Below, in pieces: positions 16,750 through 26,984 of a stretch of 64,000 nucleotides of DNA. Position 1 is the first letter of the stretch. Each line of letters starts with the position of its first letter. The notes under the pieces were generated by a model. The model did not search any database and was not told the DNA's origin. It saw nothing but the letters and a program-made list of their open reading frames with translations. Made by a program: the position numbers and the translations under genes. The stretch is taken from assembly GCA_937923345.1 (NCBI GenBank), contig CAKZVJ010000042.1, positions 1 to 64,000 of the forward strand, in the 5' to 3' direction. This DNA is from an uncultured Saprospiraceae bacterium (GTDB lineage: Bacteria > Bacteroidota > Bacteroidia > Chitinophagales > Saprospiraceae).

Positions 16750-19700
16750 TTAGCGGCTACTTCAAATACAGAGGTGTTGTCTAACTCTCTAAAGTCAACA
16801 GGACTTACTGCACTGACTCCTTGCTCTTGCATATATACTCCGTAAATCACATCTACAGCAGCCATGGTCTGCTTATTATGCGTCACAATAATGAACTGTG
16901 AATCTCCTGAGAACTTTCGGATAATACGGTTGAACTTATCAATGTTGGCATCATCCAATGGTGCATCTACCTCATCAAAGATACAGAAAGGAGCAGGCTT
17001 CAATAAGTACAAGGAGAATAACAAAGCAGTAGCTGTCAAGGTCTTTTCTCCCCCTGATAACTGAGATATCGCTTGTGGACGCTTTCCTTTAGGCTTAGCG
17101 ATTATCTTAATGCTAGATTCTAATGGGTTTTCTTCGTCTTCGAGGATAAGATCACAATCATCATCCTCCGTAAATAAGCTACGGAACACTTCTTTAAAAT
17201 TGGTTCTTACCTCTGTAAAAGCCTTCATGAACTGCGTAGAAGCAGACTGTTCGATCTCAGCAATGGTTTCTAAGAGGCTATCTCTAGCTTGGAGTATATC
17301 TGCGCGCTGTTCATTGATCGTATCGTAGCGTTCTTTCATTTCATCAAAAGCCGTCAATGCCATTGGGTTAATTTCTCCAAAATTGTGGATACGGTTTTTC
17401 AACTTATCCAAAGCTGCACTCAAGGCAGCTTCATCTATTTCTTTCTCTCCTTCTTCAGGTTTGAATCCCTCTAAATCTTTTGCATCAATATTGAACTCTG
17501 CTCTCAGCCTTTCGGTGATAGAAGTCAACTCCAGCTTTACATTCAATTTGCCTTCTTTCAGGGTGCTAAGCAAAGCATTGATTTGATTTAGAGAACTATC
17601 GTACTTCTTTAAGGCATTCTCCTGATCCGTGATGGCGTTACGTTTACCAAAGTAAGTCTTCTCTACATCAGATAGATTTTCAGAACGCTCTTTTTTAGCA
17701 GCGTACAGTTCTACCAATTCAGACTTTATGTTTTCAACATTCTGCTGGCCTTGCTCAATCTGAGCGGTAGTTTCTTTGATGTTGCTTTGAGAGGAATCAA
17801 TCAGACGCTTGCTTTCTTCTAGACCGTCTTCACAAAATTTTAATTCTCTTTCTAGTAGTTCCGTCTTGTTTTGGCAACGCATCAACTCGATCTGCTTAGC
17901 ATTCACGTTGGCAGATAAGACGCTTAACTGTTCACTTATATTGGAAAACTTCACATCATGACTAGATACGTTCGAACTGAAATTGGACAATGCCAATTCA
18001 TTCTCTCCGATAGAAGCTAGTATGCTTGTAATACTTGAAGTGTTTTGCATATTGTTGGCCTCAATCTCTTGTAGTCTTTTCTGAAAACCTGCTATCTGAT
18101 TTTCTTCCGTTTCTATCTTCAGATTGAAGGACATTCTTTGCTGCTGAATCTTATTGATCTCCGCCTTAACCTCATCTGAATTGATCTCACTCAACTGTGC
18201 ATTCAATTCCTTTAATGCAGCAGTATTGCTTGTTGCCAGCTTATCTAATTCCGCGATCTTGGTCTTCAAGTCAGCGATTTGAACCTCTAGCTTTTCTAGG
18301 TTCATCTTGCGGCCCATTCGCTTCCCTTCGAATAATCCCAAGGATCCTCCAGAAAGACTATATTTTTCTTGAGCATAATTTCCAGTCACACTAAGCAATA
18401 CTTGATCCATATCTAAGGTAGTTGCATGATCAGGAGTTGCCTCTGTAGTCAAAAACACATTTCCTAATAGATATTCGAAGAGCTTTTCATACTTCTTATC
18501 GTATTCCACAACATCCAAGGCCGGCATGCCGATAGCACTGGGCTTCGTGGTGTTATTAGTAGATGCAATAGCATCTAAAATAAAGAAGTTCGCTCTACCC
18601 TTCTGCGACTTACCCAATAGCTTAACGGCACTAGCAGCATCTTCAAAATTATCCACCACAAAGTACTGCAAATAGCGATCGAGATAGTTCTCAATTGCTA
18701 CTTTGTACTCATCCTTACAGTAGATCAAATCTGTCAAAAGCGGCGCACCGACTGACCAGTTCTTTTTGCTGCTCAAAAACTTTACAGAATCTGCAAAGCC
18801 TTCCATTTTCTCTACTAAGCTTTTTACTAGATTATATTCATTTTGCTTGGCGTCTAAGGTACGGTTCAGTCCACTCAGCTCTCCTGTCAAACGCTCCTTC
18901 TCAATCTCTTTTTCATTCTTCTGCTCAGTGAGAGAGATAAACTTCTGTTCGATTGCACTCAAGCTAGATGACTTCTCTTTAAATTCTGCCTCTGTGGATT
19001 CTAGCTCCGCTTTAAATTGGGCAATCCTATTCTGCGCTAAGCTCACTTGCTCCTTTAGCTTTTCCCCCTCCTGTTCTAACTGAGTATTTTGGCTCATCAG
19101 GATGGCCTTGTCTCTCTCGAAACCAATAATCTTATCTTGGAATACCTTTTGACGACTCAATATCTCATCCAATTCTTTTTTAACCTCGTCATGGTTGTTC
19201 TTGATCTTATCGAGTTTTTCCTGCTCAGATTGGTATATGGATTCTAGCTCAGTTTTATCTGCGTTCACCTCCTTAAGCTGTCTGCGATAGTCTTCTGCTC
19301 TAGTTTGAAATTCATTTATCTTCGTATTGGCCGATTGGATATTGGTCTCCAATTTGCTTTGGTCGTTACGCAAGTACTGCAGCTTTTGCTCAATGATTTT
19401 AAGGTTATTTTCCTTGTCATCAGTGGACTTAACCAAATCATTAAATTCCTTCTGTTTACCAGAAAGCAACTGCTCGCTTTCTAGAATTTCTGTTTTGACA
19501 TTCTGCAATTCACTTTCGAGAGAAGTTTTCTTAGCAGTGATCTCAGTCAGCTTCTGTTCTTCGTCTAGAATCTTGGTGGAGAATTCGCTCAACCTGGATT
19601 CGAAAGATGACAACTTCTGCTTAGCCAAAGCGATGCTCTGCGTCTTATACTTTTCTTTTAGCGCAAAATACTTTTCCGTTCTTTTGGCCTGCTTTTCTAG

Positions 19701-20312
19701 AGTTTTGAGATTGCCTTCAATCTCAAAAAGCAAATCCTCTACTCTATCTAAATCTCCTTTGGTGCTGTCTAATTTATTTAGTGTTTCGTGCTTACGCTTT
19801 TTGTATTTGGATATGCCTGAAGCTTGCTCAAACATTTTTCTCCTGGCGTTATTGGTATCCATCAAAATACTGTCTACCATCTTGAGCTCGATGATGGCAT
19901 AACTATTTGATCCGATACCGGTATCTAAAAATAAAGATGCGATATCCTTAAGTCTGCATTTTACATCATTCAATCGATATTCGCTGTCTCCAGATTTGTA
20001 AAGTGTCCGAGATATGGTCACTGTATTGTATTCTGTAGGCAAGAGATTTTTAGTATTATCAAAGGTAAGGGCTACCTCAGCAATACCTGATGACTTCTTT
20101 TTCTTGGTACCGTTAAAAATAACGCTGGTCATCTTGTCTAGTCTCAGTTCCTTACTCTTTTGCTCCCCCAATACCCATCTGATAGCATCGATTACATTCG
20201 ACTTACCAGAACCGTTAGGACCTACAATACCAATGACATTTTCATTGAAGTTGATAACCGTATCGTTAGCAAAACTTTTGAACCCCTTTATCCTTAAGCT
20301 TTTCAATCTCAT
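16746..20312 (-). CDS. smc: Chromosome segregation protein SMC
   Basis: 1188 aa from ATG 20312 (a frame three codons longer begins at 20321). Walker A GPNGSGKSN is near residue 34, a long coiled coil follows, the hinge lies near residues 510-640 (FVVDNFEDAASAVKLL), then the returning coil, the ABC signature LSGGEKTLTATALLFSLY and Walker B FCIFDEVDAPLDDAN near the end. SMC dimers compact and segregate the chromosome with ScpA/ScpB, which are not in this window. The -7 box at 20326-20319 would start RNA at the 20312 ATG, so the shorter start is preferred and the mRNA is probably leaderless. Confidence 0.95.
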   Translation of the reverse strand: MRLKSLRIKGFKSFANDTVINFNENVIGIVGPNGSGKSNVIDAIRWVLGEQKSKELRLDKMTSVIFNGTKKKKSSGIAEVALTFDNTKNLLPTEYNTVTISRTLYKSGDSEYRLNDVKCRLKDIASLFLDTGIGSNSYAIIELKMVDSILMDTNNARRKMFEQASGISKYKKRKHETLNKLDSTKGDLDRVEDLLFEIEGNLKTLEKQAKRTEKYFALKEKYKTQSIALAKQKLSSFESRLSEFSTKILDEEQKLTEITAKKTSLESELQNVKTEILESEQLLSGKQKEFNDLVKSTDDKENNLKIIEQKLQYLRNDQSKLETNIQSANTKINEFQTRAEDYRRQLKEVNADKTELESIYQSEQEKLDKIKNNHDEVKKELDEILSRQKVFQDKIIGFERDKAILMSQNTQLEQEGEKLKEQVSLAQNRIAQFKAELESTEAEFKEKSSSLSAIEQKFISLTEQKNEKEIEKERLTGELSGLNRTLDAKQNEYNLVKSLVEKMEGFADSVKFLSSKKNWSVGAPLLTDLIYCKDEYKVAIENYLDRYLQYFVVDNFEDAASAVKLLGKSQKGRANFFILDAIASTNNTTKPSAIGMPALDVVEYDKKYEKLFEYLLGNVFLTTEATPDHATTLDMDQVLLSVTGNYAQEKYSLSGGSLGLFEGKRMGRKMNLEKLEVQIADLKTKIAELDKLATSNTAALKELNAQLSEINSDEVKAEINKIQQQRMSFNLKIETEENQIAGFQKRLQEIEANNMQNTSSITSILASIGENELALSNFSSNVSSHDVKFSNISEQLSVLSANVNAKQIELMRCQNKTELLERELKFCEDGLEESKRLIDSSQSNIKETTAQIEQGQQNVENIKSELVELYAAKKERSENLSDVEKTYFGKRNAITDQENALKKYDSSLNQINALLSTLKEGKLNVKLELTSITERLRAEFNIDAKDLEGFKPEEGEKEIDEAALSAALDKLKNRIHNFGEINPMALTAFDEMKERYDTINEQRADILQARDSLLETIAEIEQSASTQFMKAFTEVRTNFKEVFRSLFTEDDDCDLILEDEENPLESSIKIIAKPKGKRPQAISQLSGGEKTLTATALLFSLYLLKPAPFCIFDEVDAPLDDANIDKFNRIIRKFSGDSQFIIVTHNKQTMAAVDVIYGVYMQEQGVSAVSPVDFRELDNTSVFEVAAN

Positions 20313-20318
20313 AGCCTG

Positions 20319-20326
20319 CAAAAATA
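20319..20326 (-). promoter_or_regulatory. -7 promoter box (TATTTTTG) for smc
   Basis: Exact TAnnTTTG on the minus strand, then CAGGCT and ATG at 20312. The box overlaps the alternative 20321 start, which therefore could not be in the message. Confidence 0.5.
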
Positions 20327-20423
20327 CATTTTATAGACTTTAATTCTGCCTATGACACATATATTTTTATATAATTTATCCATTCAATAAGAAAATACTA
20401 GAAATTTGGCTTTCGTTGGATTA

Positions 20424-20510
20424 TTAGACGAGTTAACGATGTCTTTGCAGCTATAAAAGTCAGCTTATACTTCTATAAAAAGCTCAAATCCAATGAGCTG
20501 ACGCGTCTAA
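20424..20510 (+). other. Nested inverted repeats upstream of smc
   Basis: TTAGACG (20424-20430) pairs with CGTCTAA (20504-20510), and GTCAGCT (20459-20465) pairs with AGCTGAC (20496-20502). A competing AGCTC/GAGCT hairpin (20481-20499) uses part of the same bases. A short A-run follows. It could be a small structured RNA or the end of a decayed mobile element; no gene is visible in it. Confidence 0.3.
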
Positions 20511-20538
20511 AAAATGGAATATACTGTTTTATGAAATT

Positions 20539-20708
20539 GGACAATGGATAGTAGAGAGACTGACTCCAGGCGATTTTTCTTCGCCTGGAGTCAGTCGTCC
20601 AAGCCATCACGATAGTATGGCGCAGGACCAGAGCGATAGCGCAGTCTCGCATAGCCAGGTCCCGATGATGCTGCGAGGCGAGTTGGGATGGAGCATCGGG
20701 ATGGCCCC
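20539..20708 (-). ncRNA. Family A structured intergenic element, copy A2
   Basis: Minus-strand element starting 11 nt after the stop of the receptor-like lipoprotein gene. It opens GGGGCCATCCC and closes with ATTGTCC; these can pair with one C/U mismatch, replacing the GCGTA/TACGC stem of A1. It has the conserved core GGCTATGCGAGAC and the tail TCTCTCTACTATCC. Its variable hairpin is a perfect 16-bp stem (20558-20573 with 20581-20596). With the nested repeats at 20424-20510 it fills most of the 398-bp gap; the remaining bases show nothing but the smc -7 box. Confidence 0.6.
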
Positions 20709-20719
20709 AAAAGAAAAAA

Positions 20720-22126
20720 CTATTTATCCTTTGCCAACTGAAATTTAAACTCCTTGAATTGCAATATATCTACGTGTTTATTTTCGATATACTTGATGGG
20801 CGCAGTTTCGAAGTCATCCTCCGACAGATTGTACACGGACTCAAATTCGAAGCCAGTTGTTAAGCCCATGAATGGCTCAGCATCTAATTGCGTCTGAAAT
20901 TGAGAACCATGCTTTATCATCATCTTTCCCATATACAGCGTCATATCGTAGCCATAATAAGCATCCTCAGTCGGCATCTCTCCAAACTTATCAAAGTAGG
21001 CTCTCGCAAAATTTTGGATATTTGTCTTGCCTCGATCCAGCTGATTGTCGCTGCTTACATGAACGTCAAGTACCTCATAATAATCATAACTCACCCGCTC
21101 AAAATCCTTCCACTGCGGCATGCCATAGACGCGTACTTCGTTTTCCAATTTCACCAATCTTATTTTTCTCAATACGTTATTGATAAACGATTCGCTAGAC
21201 CATGAGGGCACCACAAAAACAGTAGGAGCCCCCTCTAATATATAGTTTGTGAAGTCCATATTTTCAAACTCGTTACCGTAGTCAGTAACTAAATATTCTC
21301 TAAATTTTTCACCATCCTTACCCTTTGTATCCGAAGCCAATGCATCTTGAAACATCTTCAGTCTTTCACGCTCTCCCACTTTATCGCGCGCCACTAGAAC
21401 CACTTGAAGTGGAGAGTAACTTTTTAACACGTGTCTTGTAATAGCTTGACAATGTGCGCTTAAGCTCGGTCTAGCTTGCACAAAAAATGGATTATTAGCC
21501 GTTATTTTATCGGAAGGATTCATGGGCGAAATAAACGGTCTTTTTATTTCTTGCGCTAGCGCGGCACCAATCTTCAAGTTGTCAGAACGAAAAGGTCCAA
21601 AGATCACGTCCGAGTTATACACATCACCACGTTTCATCAACTCACTCGTCACAGCTGTTTTACCTTTTGTGTCGAACACATTAATATTCATTTTCACACC
21701 TTCTTTTTCCAATTTATTTATGGCGAGTTTCATTCCACCATACAGCTGAACGGCGCGTTTAGATTTCTTTCGAGAGCGATCATTTTCTGGATTGTAGGCA
21801 TCACTGTAAAATGGAAAAAGGACAGAGATATTATAGGAATCCAATTTTTCAGAGTTGGGCACAGAAGATCCGGACTTGCTATCGTCCGAGGTCGGCTTGT
21901 CATCCAAAGCCACCTCATCTGATTCGATGGGTGCTGGAGCAGTTTTATCCTCTACCCACTCTATTGTATCTACTTTCACCTGACCGTCTTGTTGAGATAT
22001 GGGCGGCAAGGTAGGTTGTATCACCTTTTTAGATCCGCCACATGCGAATAAGAAAGTAAAACAAAATACATAAAACAAGAGCTTACTCCCACTCAATGGT
22101 AGATGGCGGTTTTGTACTGATATCAT
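20720..22126 (-). CDS. Receptor-like lipoprotein (periplasmic binding protein type 1 fold)
   Basis: 468 aa. The lipoprotein signal ends at LFAC (residue 29), followed by a Pro/Asp/Ser-rich linker to about residue 90 and then a domain similar to branched-chain amino-acid binding proteins: [54 protein letters not shown]. No permease or ATPase is nearby, so a transport role is uncertain; related Bacteroidota proteins are fused to LysM domains. The start ATG at 22126 overlaps the guaA 3' end by 44 bp; a TTG at 22078 just after the guaA stop would leave a poorer signal peptide. Probably co-transcribed with guaA. Family A copy A2 follows. Confidence 0.75.
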   Translation of the reverse strand: MISVQNRHLPLSGSKLLFYVFCFTFLFACGGSKKVIQPTLPPISQQDGQVKVDTIEWVEDKTAPAPIESDEVALDDKPTSDDSKSGSSVPNSEKLDSYNISVLFPFYSDAYNPENDRSRKKSKRAVQLYGGMKLAINKLEKEGVKMNINVFDTKGKTAVTSELMKRGDVYNSDVIFGPFRSDNLKIGAALAQEIKRPFISPMNPSDKITANNPFFVQARPSLSAHCQAITRHVLKSYSPLQVVLVARDKVGERERLKMFQDALASDTKGKDGEKFREYLVTDYGNEFENMDFTNYILEGAPTVFVVPSWSSESFINNVLRKIRLVKLENEVRVYGMPQWKDFERVSYDYYEVLDVHVSSDNQLDRGKTNIQNFARAYFDKFGEMPTEDAYYGYDMTLYMGKMMIKHGSQFQTQLDAEPFMGLTTGFEFESVYNLSEDDFETAPIKYIENKHVDILQFKEFKFQLAKDK

Positions 22127-23630
22127 AAACTACTCTATTTATTCCTTTTACATTATTGATGATCTCCGTGGAGATTTCTGCAAGCAATTCATATGGTATC
22201 TTACTCCACTCTGCTGTCATACCATCGCTAGAGTTCACCGCGCGTAGTGCTACGACTTGTTCATAGCTTCGTTCATCCCCCATCACACCTACTGAGAAAA
22301 CCGGTAAAAGTACTGCACCTGCCTGCCATATCTTAGTGTACCAACCACTACTCTTTAACTTGTCAATATAGATGCGGTCTGCAGCTTGCAAGATAGCCAC
22401 TTTTTCGGGTGTCACCTCACCCAAAATTCTGATCCCGAGACCAGGTCCAGGAAATGGATGTCTATCTATGATACTGGATTTGATGCCTAATTCACGTCCA
22501 ACCCTTCGCACTTCATCCTTAAACAGCATGCGCAAAGGCTCTACCAAATCCAATTTCATATAGTCAGGCAGGCCCCCTACATTATGATGAGATTTTATGG
22601 TGACTGCAGGTCCAGACACGCTGATTGATTCGATTACATCTGGATAGATTGTACCTTGTCCCAACCATTTTACTTGAGTATTGTCCTTAGATACACTATC
22701 AAAAACATCTATGAAGGTCTTGCCTATGGCTTTTCTTTTTCCTTCAGGATCAGTGACACCAGACAATGCATCATAAAATTCTTTCTTTGCATCAATCCCC
22801 TTTATCTTGAGTTGCATATCTTGATAGGAGGCCAGCACTTCTTCGAACTCATGTTTGCGTAACAAACCATTGTCCACAAAAAAGCAAGACAATTGACTCC
22901 CTATCGCCTTATGGATTAGCATAGCCGCTACGGTAGAATCTACCCCACCACTCAGCGCCATCAGCACTTCGTCATCGCCAACCTTCTGCTTTATCTCCGC
23001 CACCGTACTTTCTATAAAAGAAGAGGCCGTCCAGTTACGCTCACAACTCGCTATGTTGATAAGAAAATTTTCAAGCATTTGTTTACCATGGATAGAGTGC
23101 GTCACTTCTGGGTGAAACTGTATCCCGTATACGGGTGCGTCATAGCTCTGTGCCTTCGCCTTATAGGCTGCGACATGCACATCTTTTGTACTAGCCACCA
23201 CCTCAAATGAATCTGGCAATTCGAATATAGTATCTCCATGAGACATCCACACCTGAGAGTCTGCTTGAACATTTTTCACAAAGGGATCATCCGCCAAAGC
23301 AAAGTTGGCTAAGTTCGCCTTTCCATATTCACGCTTTTCAGATCTCTTGACTTGCCCTCCTAAGATATGTGCGAGATACTGAGCACCATAACATATTCCA
23401 AGGACAGGTTTTTTGCCCAAAAATGGCTCTAAATCAACAGGTAAGGCATCAGGCTCTAAGACAGAAAAAGGGCTTCCTGATAAGATAACCGCTTTGATTT
23501 TGTCTTGATGTTCAATAGGATACTTGTTATAAGGATATACCTCGCTCCTTATATTTAACTCTCTGACTCTGCGCGCAATAAGCTGTGTGTATTGCGATCC
23601 AAAATCTAAAATTATCACACGTTCATCCAT
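22083..23630 (-). CDS. guaA: GMP synthase (glutamine-hydrolysing)
   Basis: 515 aa from ATG 23630. Converts XMP to GMP with glutamine and ATP. The glutamine amidotransferase domain is N-terminal ([17 protein letters not shown], nucleophile Cys in GICYGAQ, His/Glu in FHPEVTHS), followed by the PP-loop ATP pyrophosphatase motif [11 protein letters not shown] near 220 and the dimerisation domain ending KPPSTIEWE. The frame extends to 23666, but the first 12 residues are not family-like. A near-consensus -7 box (TATCTTCG) sits 4 nt before ATG 23630, favouring the shorter form. Its 3' end overlaps the lipoprotein gene by 44 bp. Confidence 0.94.
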   Translation of the reverse strand: MDERVIILDFGSQYTQLIARRVRELNIRSEVYPYNKYPIEHQDKIKAVILSGSPFSVLEPDALPVDLEPFLGKKPVLGICYGAQYLAHILGGQVKRSEKREYGKANLANFALADDPFVKNVQADSQVWMSHGDTIFELPDSFEVVASTKDVHVAAYKAKAQSYDAPVYGIQFHPEVTHSIHGKQMLENFLINIASCERNWTASSFIESTVAEIKQKVGDDEVLMALSGGVDSTVAAMLIHKAIGSQLSCFFVDNGLLRKHEFEEVLASYQDMQLKIKGIDAKKEFYDALSGVTDPEGKRKAIGKTFIDVFDSVSKDNTQVKWLGQGTIYPDVIESISVSGPAVTIKSHHNVGGLPDYMKLDLVEPLRMLFKDEVRRVGRELGIKSSIIDRHPFPGPGLGIRILGEVTPEKVAILQAADRIYIDKLKSSGWYTKIWQAGAVLLPVFSVGVMGDERSYEQVVALRAVNSSDGMTAEWSKIPYELLAEISTEIINNVKGINRVVYDISTKPPSTIEWE

Positions 23631-23700
23631 GACGCGAAGATAATATTTTTTCCTTCCACCATGCATATTGCTAGGAGTATAATAGTGATATTGTTTTTTA

Positions 23701-23866
23701 GGGCGTATCCCCTGCTTTGCCCCTAAGCCTTGCTCGCTAAGCTATACAGATTAGGGGCTGCTCCAGGGGTCGGGCTATACAGAGCTCCATGTTCATTTCG
23801 GTGCTACGCACAGCTACAGACACATCCTATCGGAATGTGTCTTTGCTCTCTTACTATCCCTTACGC
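23701..23866 (+). ncRNA. Family A structured intergenic element, copy A3
   Basis: Plus-strand copy beginning after a TTTTTTA run with GGGCGTATCCCC. GCGTA (23703-23707) pairs with TACGC (23862-23866). The first stem-loop is CCCCTG...CAGGGG enclosing GCCCCTAA...TTAGGGGC; the core reads GGGCTATACAGAG; a variable hairpin AGACACAT/ATGTGTCT follows and then CTCTTACTATCC. It lies between the divergent start of guaA and the end of the 23884-24210 gene, so unlike the other copies it does not follow a gene on its own strand. Confidence 0.6.
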
Positions 23867-23883
23867 AAAAGAGGTTCTGTAAT

Positions 23884-24210
23884 TCAGTTGTGAACTGTGG
23901 TATTGATTATCATCCACAGCAGGATAAACAAAAAAAGGGAAACGAAAAAAATAACGATAGTTAATAGCCCCTTCTTCATGCCTACTCGTTTTCGTAGTGT
24001 AAAGGTGTCTATTAATAATTGGTATATAAGAAAGACAAGCGAGTAGATAGACAAAACAAAAATATTACCCGGATCTTGCAGAAATTTGAAACTATAATAT
24101 CCTTCATCTATATACCCTAGAAAGAGGGTCAATGAAAGAGCAAAACTAATGTAGAGCAAAAGATTTTTGGGCTCTACAATAAATCTATTTGATTTTAATC
24201 CTACTTCCAT
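23884..24210 (-). CDS. Small membrane protein, hypothetical
   Basis: 108 aa with three predicted membrane segments (LLLYISFALSLTLFLGYI, IFVLSIYSLVFLIYQLLI, LLTIVIFFVSLFLFILLWMI) separated by short loops, the second basic (TLRKRVGMKKG). No family recognised. It starts 12 bp after mutS2 on the same strand and is probably co-transcribed, although a functional link is not evident. Confidence 0.55.
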   Translation of the reverse strand: MEVGLKSNRFIVEPKNLLLYISFALSLTLFLGYIDEGYYSFKFLQDPGNIFVLSIYSLVFLIYQLLIDTFTLRKRVGMKKGLLTIVIFFVSLFLFILLWMIINTTVHN

Positions 24211-24222
24211 TATGTTTGGCTT

Positions 24223-26610
24223 TTAAAAATTTACAATTGTGACGCCATCCCCACCCGCTTCTTGAGGAGGGTGAAACACTTCCTTGACGTCCTTATATTC
24301 TCGTATCTTTTTTAGCACGGACTTTTTGAGAATGCCATTGCCTTTACCATGGATAATTTGACAGATATCTACATTGTTGATTATTGCTTTATCTAGAAAT
24401 GCCTCTAGGGTTCTAATGGCCTCATCCCGCCTTAGCCCTCTGATATCTATTTTAGTTTCAAAAGTAGCTGAAGATACGACTGCATCCGTATTGACAGATT
24501 TTTTGTTGTTGGTCGGAATAGGTTCGTTAGCTGGTATCAATTCGTCTATGTCCACGGTCATTTTCATAATGCCCATCATGACAATCGCCTTTTTCTTATT
24601 GATGCTTTCGACTTTACCTGAAGCACCTCCACTGATGAGTTTTACAAAATCGCCCTCTTTTATCTTCTTGCCGCCTTCTGTATTTCCAGCATAGATTTCT
24701 CTTTGCAATGCCTTGACTTCATTATTGAGAGACTTCTTTTTAGTATTCTCTACCTCTTTAATCTCTTTAGCCTCTTTGATGGTCTCTTGCTTACTCTTAG
24801 CCTTAAGTTCTTTAATCAGCTTGTCTAGTTCTCGGGTATCACGCTGTGTTTTTTGTAGTTCCAGTTGCTTTGTGTCTAGCTTTAGTCGTTTTCGCTTTAT
24901 ATTGAGGTCATTATTCATCACCTCATAATTCTTGATGAGCTTCTGCAATTTGACTTCTCTATCTTTCATCTCTTGCAGTTGATCTTCGAGCCTTTTTTTA
25001 TCACTCTGCAGCTCGATCAGCAAATCCTCAATCGCTTTAGCATTCTTCCCCGTCTTGAACTTGGCGTACTTAAGGATCTTATTGTCTAGTCCTACTTTGG
25101 TGGCTATTTCATAGGCGAAGGAACTGCCTGGTCGCCCGATCTTCATGATATATGATGGGCTCAGGCTTTCCTTATCAAAAAGCATGGCTCCATTTACAAT
25201 GCCCTTTGTCTTGAAAGCAAATATTTTCAGGTTGGAATAGTGAGTTGTGATGACCGCATAGCTTTTTCTAAAATTAAGCTCTCGCAGAATGGCTTCTGCT
25301 ATGGCACCACCCAGTTTTGGATCTGTACCTGATCCGAATTCATCAATTAGAATCAGTGATTTTTCGCTCGCCCCTTTCAATAAGGTCTTCATGTTCTGCA
25401 AGCGGCTACTGTAAGTACTCAAATCATCCTCCAAGGACTGCTGGTCCCCGATATCGGTGTACATATCTTTGAAGATTCCCATCTCGGAGGTCTCATCCAT
25501 AGTAACGAGGAAACCACTTTGCAACATGATTTGTAAAAGGCCAACTGTCTTCATACAAATTGACTTTCCCCCTGCATTCGGTCCACTTAGTAGGAGGATC
25601 CGATTCTTACCGATTAGCTCTAGATCAAAAGGGATGGTCTCCTTAGCTAAAGGTCTATTTTTTAAAAGTAATAATGGATGTAAGGCATTTTTCCAATTGT
25701 ACTTAGGCTCCTTTCTCAAGCGTGGCTTATTGGCCTCCAATTGTATGGCTAGTTTCGCTTTAGCTTGGATAGTATCTATTGTCGCTACTATTGTCGATGC
25801 AATCCCTATATCCTCACTATAAGGTCTAACTACATCGCACAGTCCTTTTAGTATTTTTACAATTTCTTTTCTCTCATCCATATCGAGATCAAACAAATCG
25901 TTGTTGATGTCAATGATTCCTTCTGGTTCAATAAAAGCAGTCTTCCCCGTTGCAGATTCATCATGGATTATACCTCTTACTTTACGCTTGTGTTCAGAAG
26001 GTACACTTAGGACACGTCTTCCATTTCGATAGGACTCTTTATTATCTGTCAGAAAGCCCTTATTATTCATGTCATTGATTATAGAACTGAAAAGCTTATC
26101 GATTTGCTTAGTCTTGGCTCCTTTGGTAGCTCTAATACGTACCAAAGCTTTTGAGGCGTTGGACTTTACCTCCCCTTTTTCATCTAACACTTTATTCACG
26201 TGTACTAGGGGCTCATCGAAATCAATGTCTACATCAACTAGCTTATATATATTAGGAAAGAGCGCTTGTTCGGCCTTGGTAAAAAACTTTTTAGACTTCT
26301 GAAAAAGAAGCATAATATTGTTGAGTGCCATTATTTGGGTACTCTCAGGCACATAGTCAATAATATCTAGATACGAAAGCTCTTGACTTACATCTCCATA
26401 GGAACCTAAAGGAAAATCCTTAGCCCCTTCAAGTATGTTTTTAAACTCAAATACCTCATCTATTAATTGATTTATTTCCGAATATTTTAGTTTCGGTTTT
26501 GAGTCACAAATACTTGCTTTTCCTGGCTGTCCAAAGCAGTTTTTTGCTGCAATATCCAATATTTTATTGAACTCTAAGACCTCTAGAATATCTGCCGCCC
26601 CTAAATTCAT
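24223..26610 (-). CDS. mutS2: Endonuclease MutS2 with Smr domain
   Basis: 795 aa. A MutS core and clamp region is followed by the ABC ATPase with Walker A LLSGPNAGGKSICMKT near residue 345 and Walker B LILIDEFGSGTDPKLGGA near 425, then the HYSNLK segment. A long charged coiled coil (about 520-640) leads to a KOW-like segment (IKEGDFVKLISGGASGKV). The C-terminal Smr nuclease domain has IDIRGLRRDEA and IHGKGNGILK. MutS2 suppresses recombination and in some bacteria rescues collided ribosomes; it does not do mismatch repair. Upstream lies the CTCCC array. Confidence 0.93.
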   Translation of the reverse strand: MNLGAADILEVLEFNKILDIAAKNCFGQPGKASICDSKPKLKYSEINQLIDEVFEFKNILEGAKDFPLGSYGDVSQELSYLDIIDYVPESTQIMALNNIMLLFQKSKKFFTKAEQALFPNIYKLVDVDIDFDEPLVHVNKVLDEKGEVKSNASKALVRIRATKGAKTKQIDKLFSSIINDMNNKGFLTDNKESYRNGRRVLSVPSEHKRKVRGIIHDESATGKTAFIEPEGIIDINNDLFDLDMDERKEIVKILKGLCDVVRPYSEDIGIASTIVATIDTIQAKAKLAIQLEANKPRLRKEPKYNWKNALHPLLLLKNRPLAKETIPFDLELIGKNRILLLSGPNAGGKSICMKTVGLLQIMLQSGFLVTMDETSEMGIFKDMYTDIGDQQSLEDDLSTYSSRLQNMKTLLKGASEKSLILIDEFGSGTDPKLGGAIAEAILRELNFRKSYAVITTHYSNLKIFAFKTKGIVNGAMLFDKESLSPSYIMKIGRPGSSFAYEIATKVGLDNKILKYAKFKTGKNAKAIEDLLIELQSDKKRLEDQLQEMKDREVKLQKLIKNYEVMNNDLNIKRKRLKLDTKQLELQKTQRDTRELDKLIKELKAKSKQETIKEAKEIKEVENTKKKSLNNEVKALQREIYAGNTEGGKKIKEGDFVKLISGGASGKVESINKKKAIVMMGIMKMTVDIDELIPANEPIPTNNKKSVNTDAVVSSATFETKIDIRGLRRDEAIRTLEAFLDKAIINNVDICQIIHGKGNGILKKSVLKKIREYKDVKEVFHPPQEAGGDGVTIVNF

Positions 26611-26700
26611 GTGTCACAACTGTTATTGATTGATAATAAACGCAAGGTAGTGATTTCTCATCTTTACATCATCTAAGGAAGGAAATAGAAGAATCAATAT

Positions 26701-26960
26701 TTTTACTCCCGACTTTAGGTTCCCCACAAACAACTCCCTCGCTACTCCCATTGTAGTAACTATAATACTCCCATTTAGTTTTACCCCTAACTCCCAATTG
26801 GTGTTCTCCCTACACTAAAAATAATTCTCCCAATATCCCTCAATAGATTATGGCAATCTAATCCCTCGTTATTTGCGGTTGACCTGCAAGATAAAATACT
26901 CCCTCATACTCCCGATGTTTTAAATAATTAATCATCCCCTCAACAGATAAAATCTCCCCG
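26701..26960. repeat. CTCCC motif array between mutS2 and a lipoprotein gene
   Basis: Within the 374-bp gap there are ten exact CTCCC pentamers on the plus strand (starting 26706, 26734, 26745, 26768, 26791, 26806, 26827, 26899, 26909, 26954) and further near copies (TCCCC, TCCCT). Many sit in a context like TACTCCCA. No GGGAG occurs on the same strand, so the array is one-sided. The surroundings are AT-rich. The purpose is unknown: a protein-binding array or a decayed short tandem repeat are both possible. No ORF is convincing here. Confidence 0.5.
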
Positions 26961-26972
26961 ATTTTTCAATTC

Positions 26973-26980
26973 TAAATTTG
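26973..26980 (+). promoter_or_regulatory. -7 promoter box (TAAATTTG) for the 26985 lipoprotein gene
   Basis: Exact TAnnTTTG, then AGAT and the ATG at 26985, so the transcript should start at the initiation codon. Confidence 0.5.
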
Positions 26981-26984
26981 AGAT

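Noticed and set aside
19327-19902. 191-aa open frame on the plus strand
   Set aside because: Lies wholly opposite the smc coiled-coil region; low-complexity Ser/Leu composition typical of an antisense shadow.
26701-26960. CTCCC array considered as a CRISPR or a clean tandem repeat
   Set aside because: The motif is only 5-8 nt, spacing is irregular and there are no spacers of constant length.
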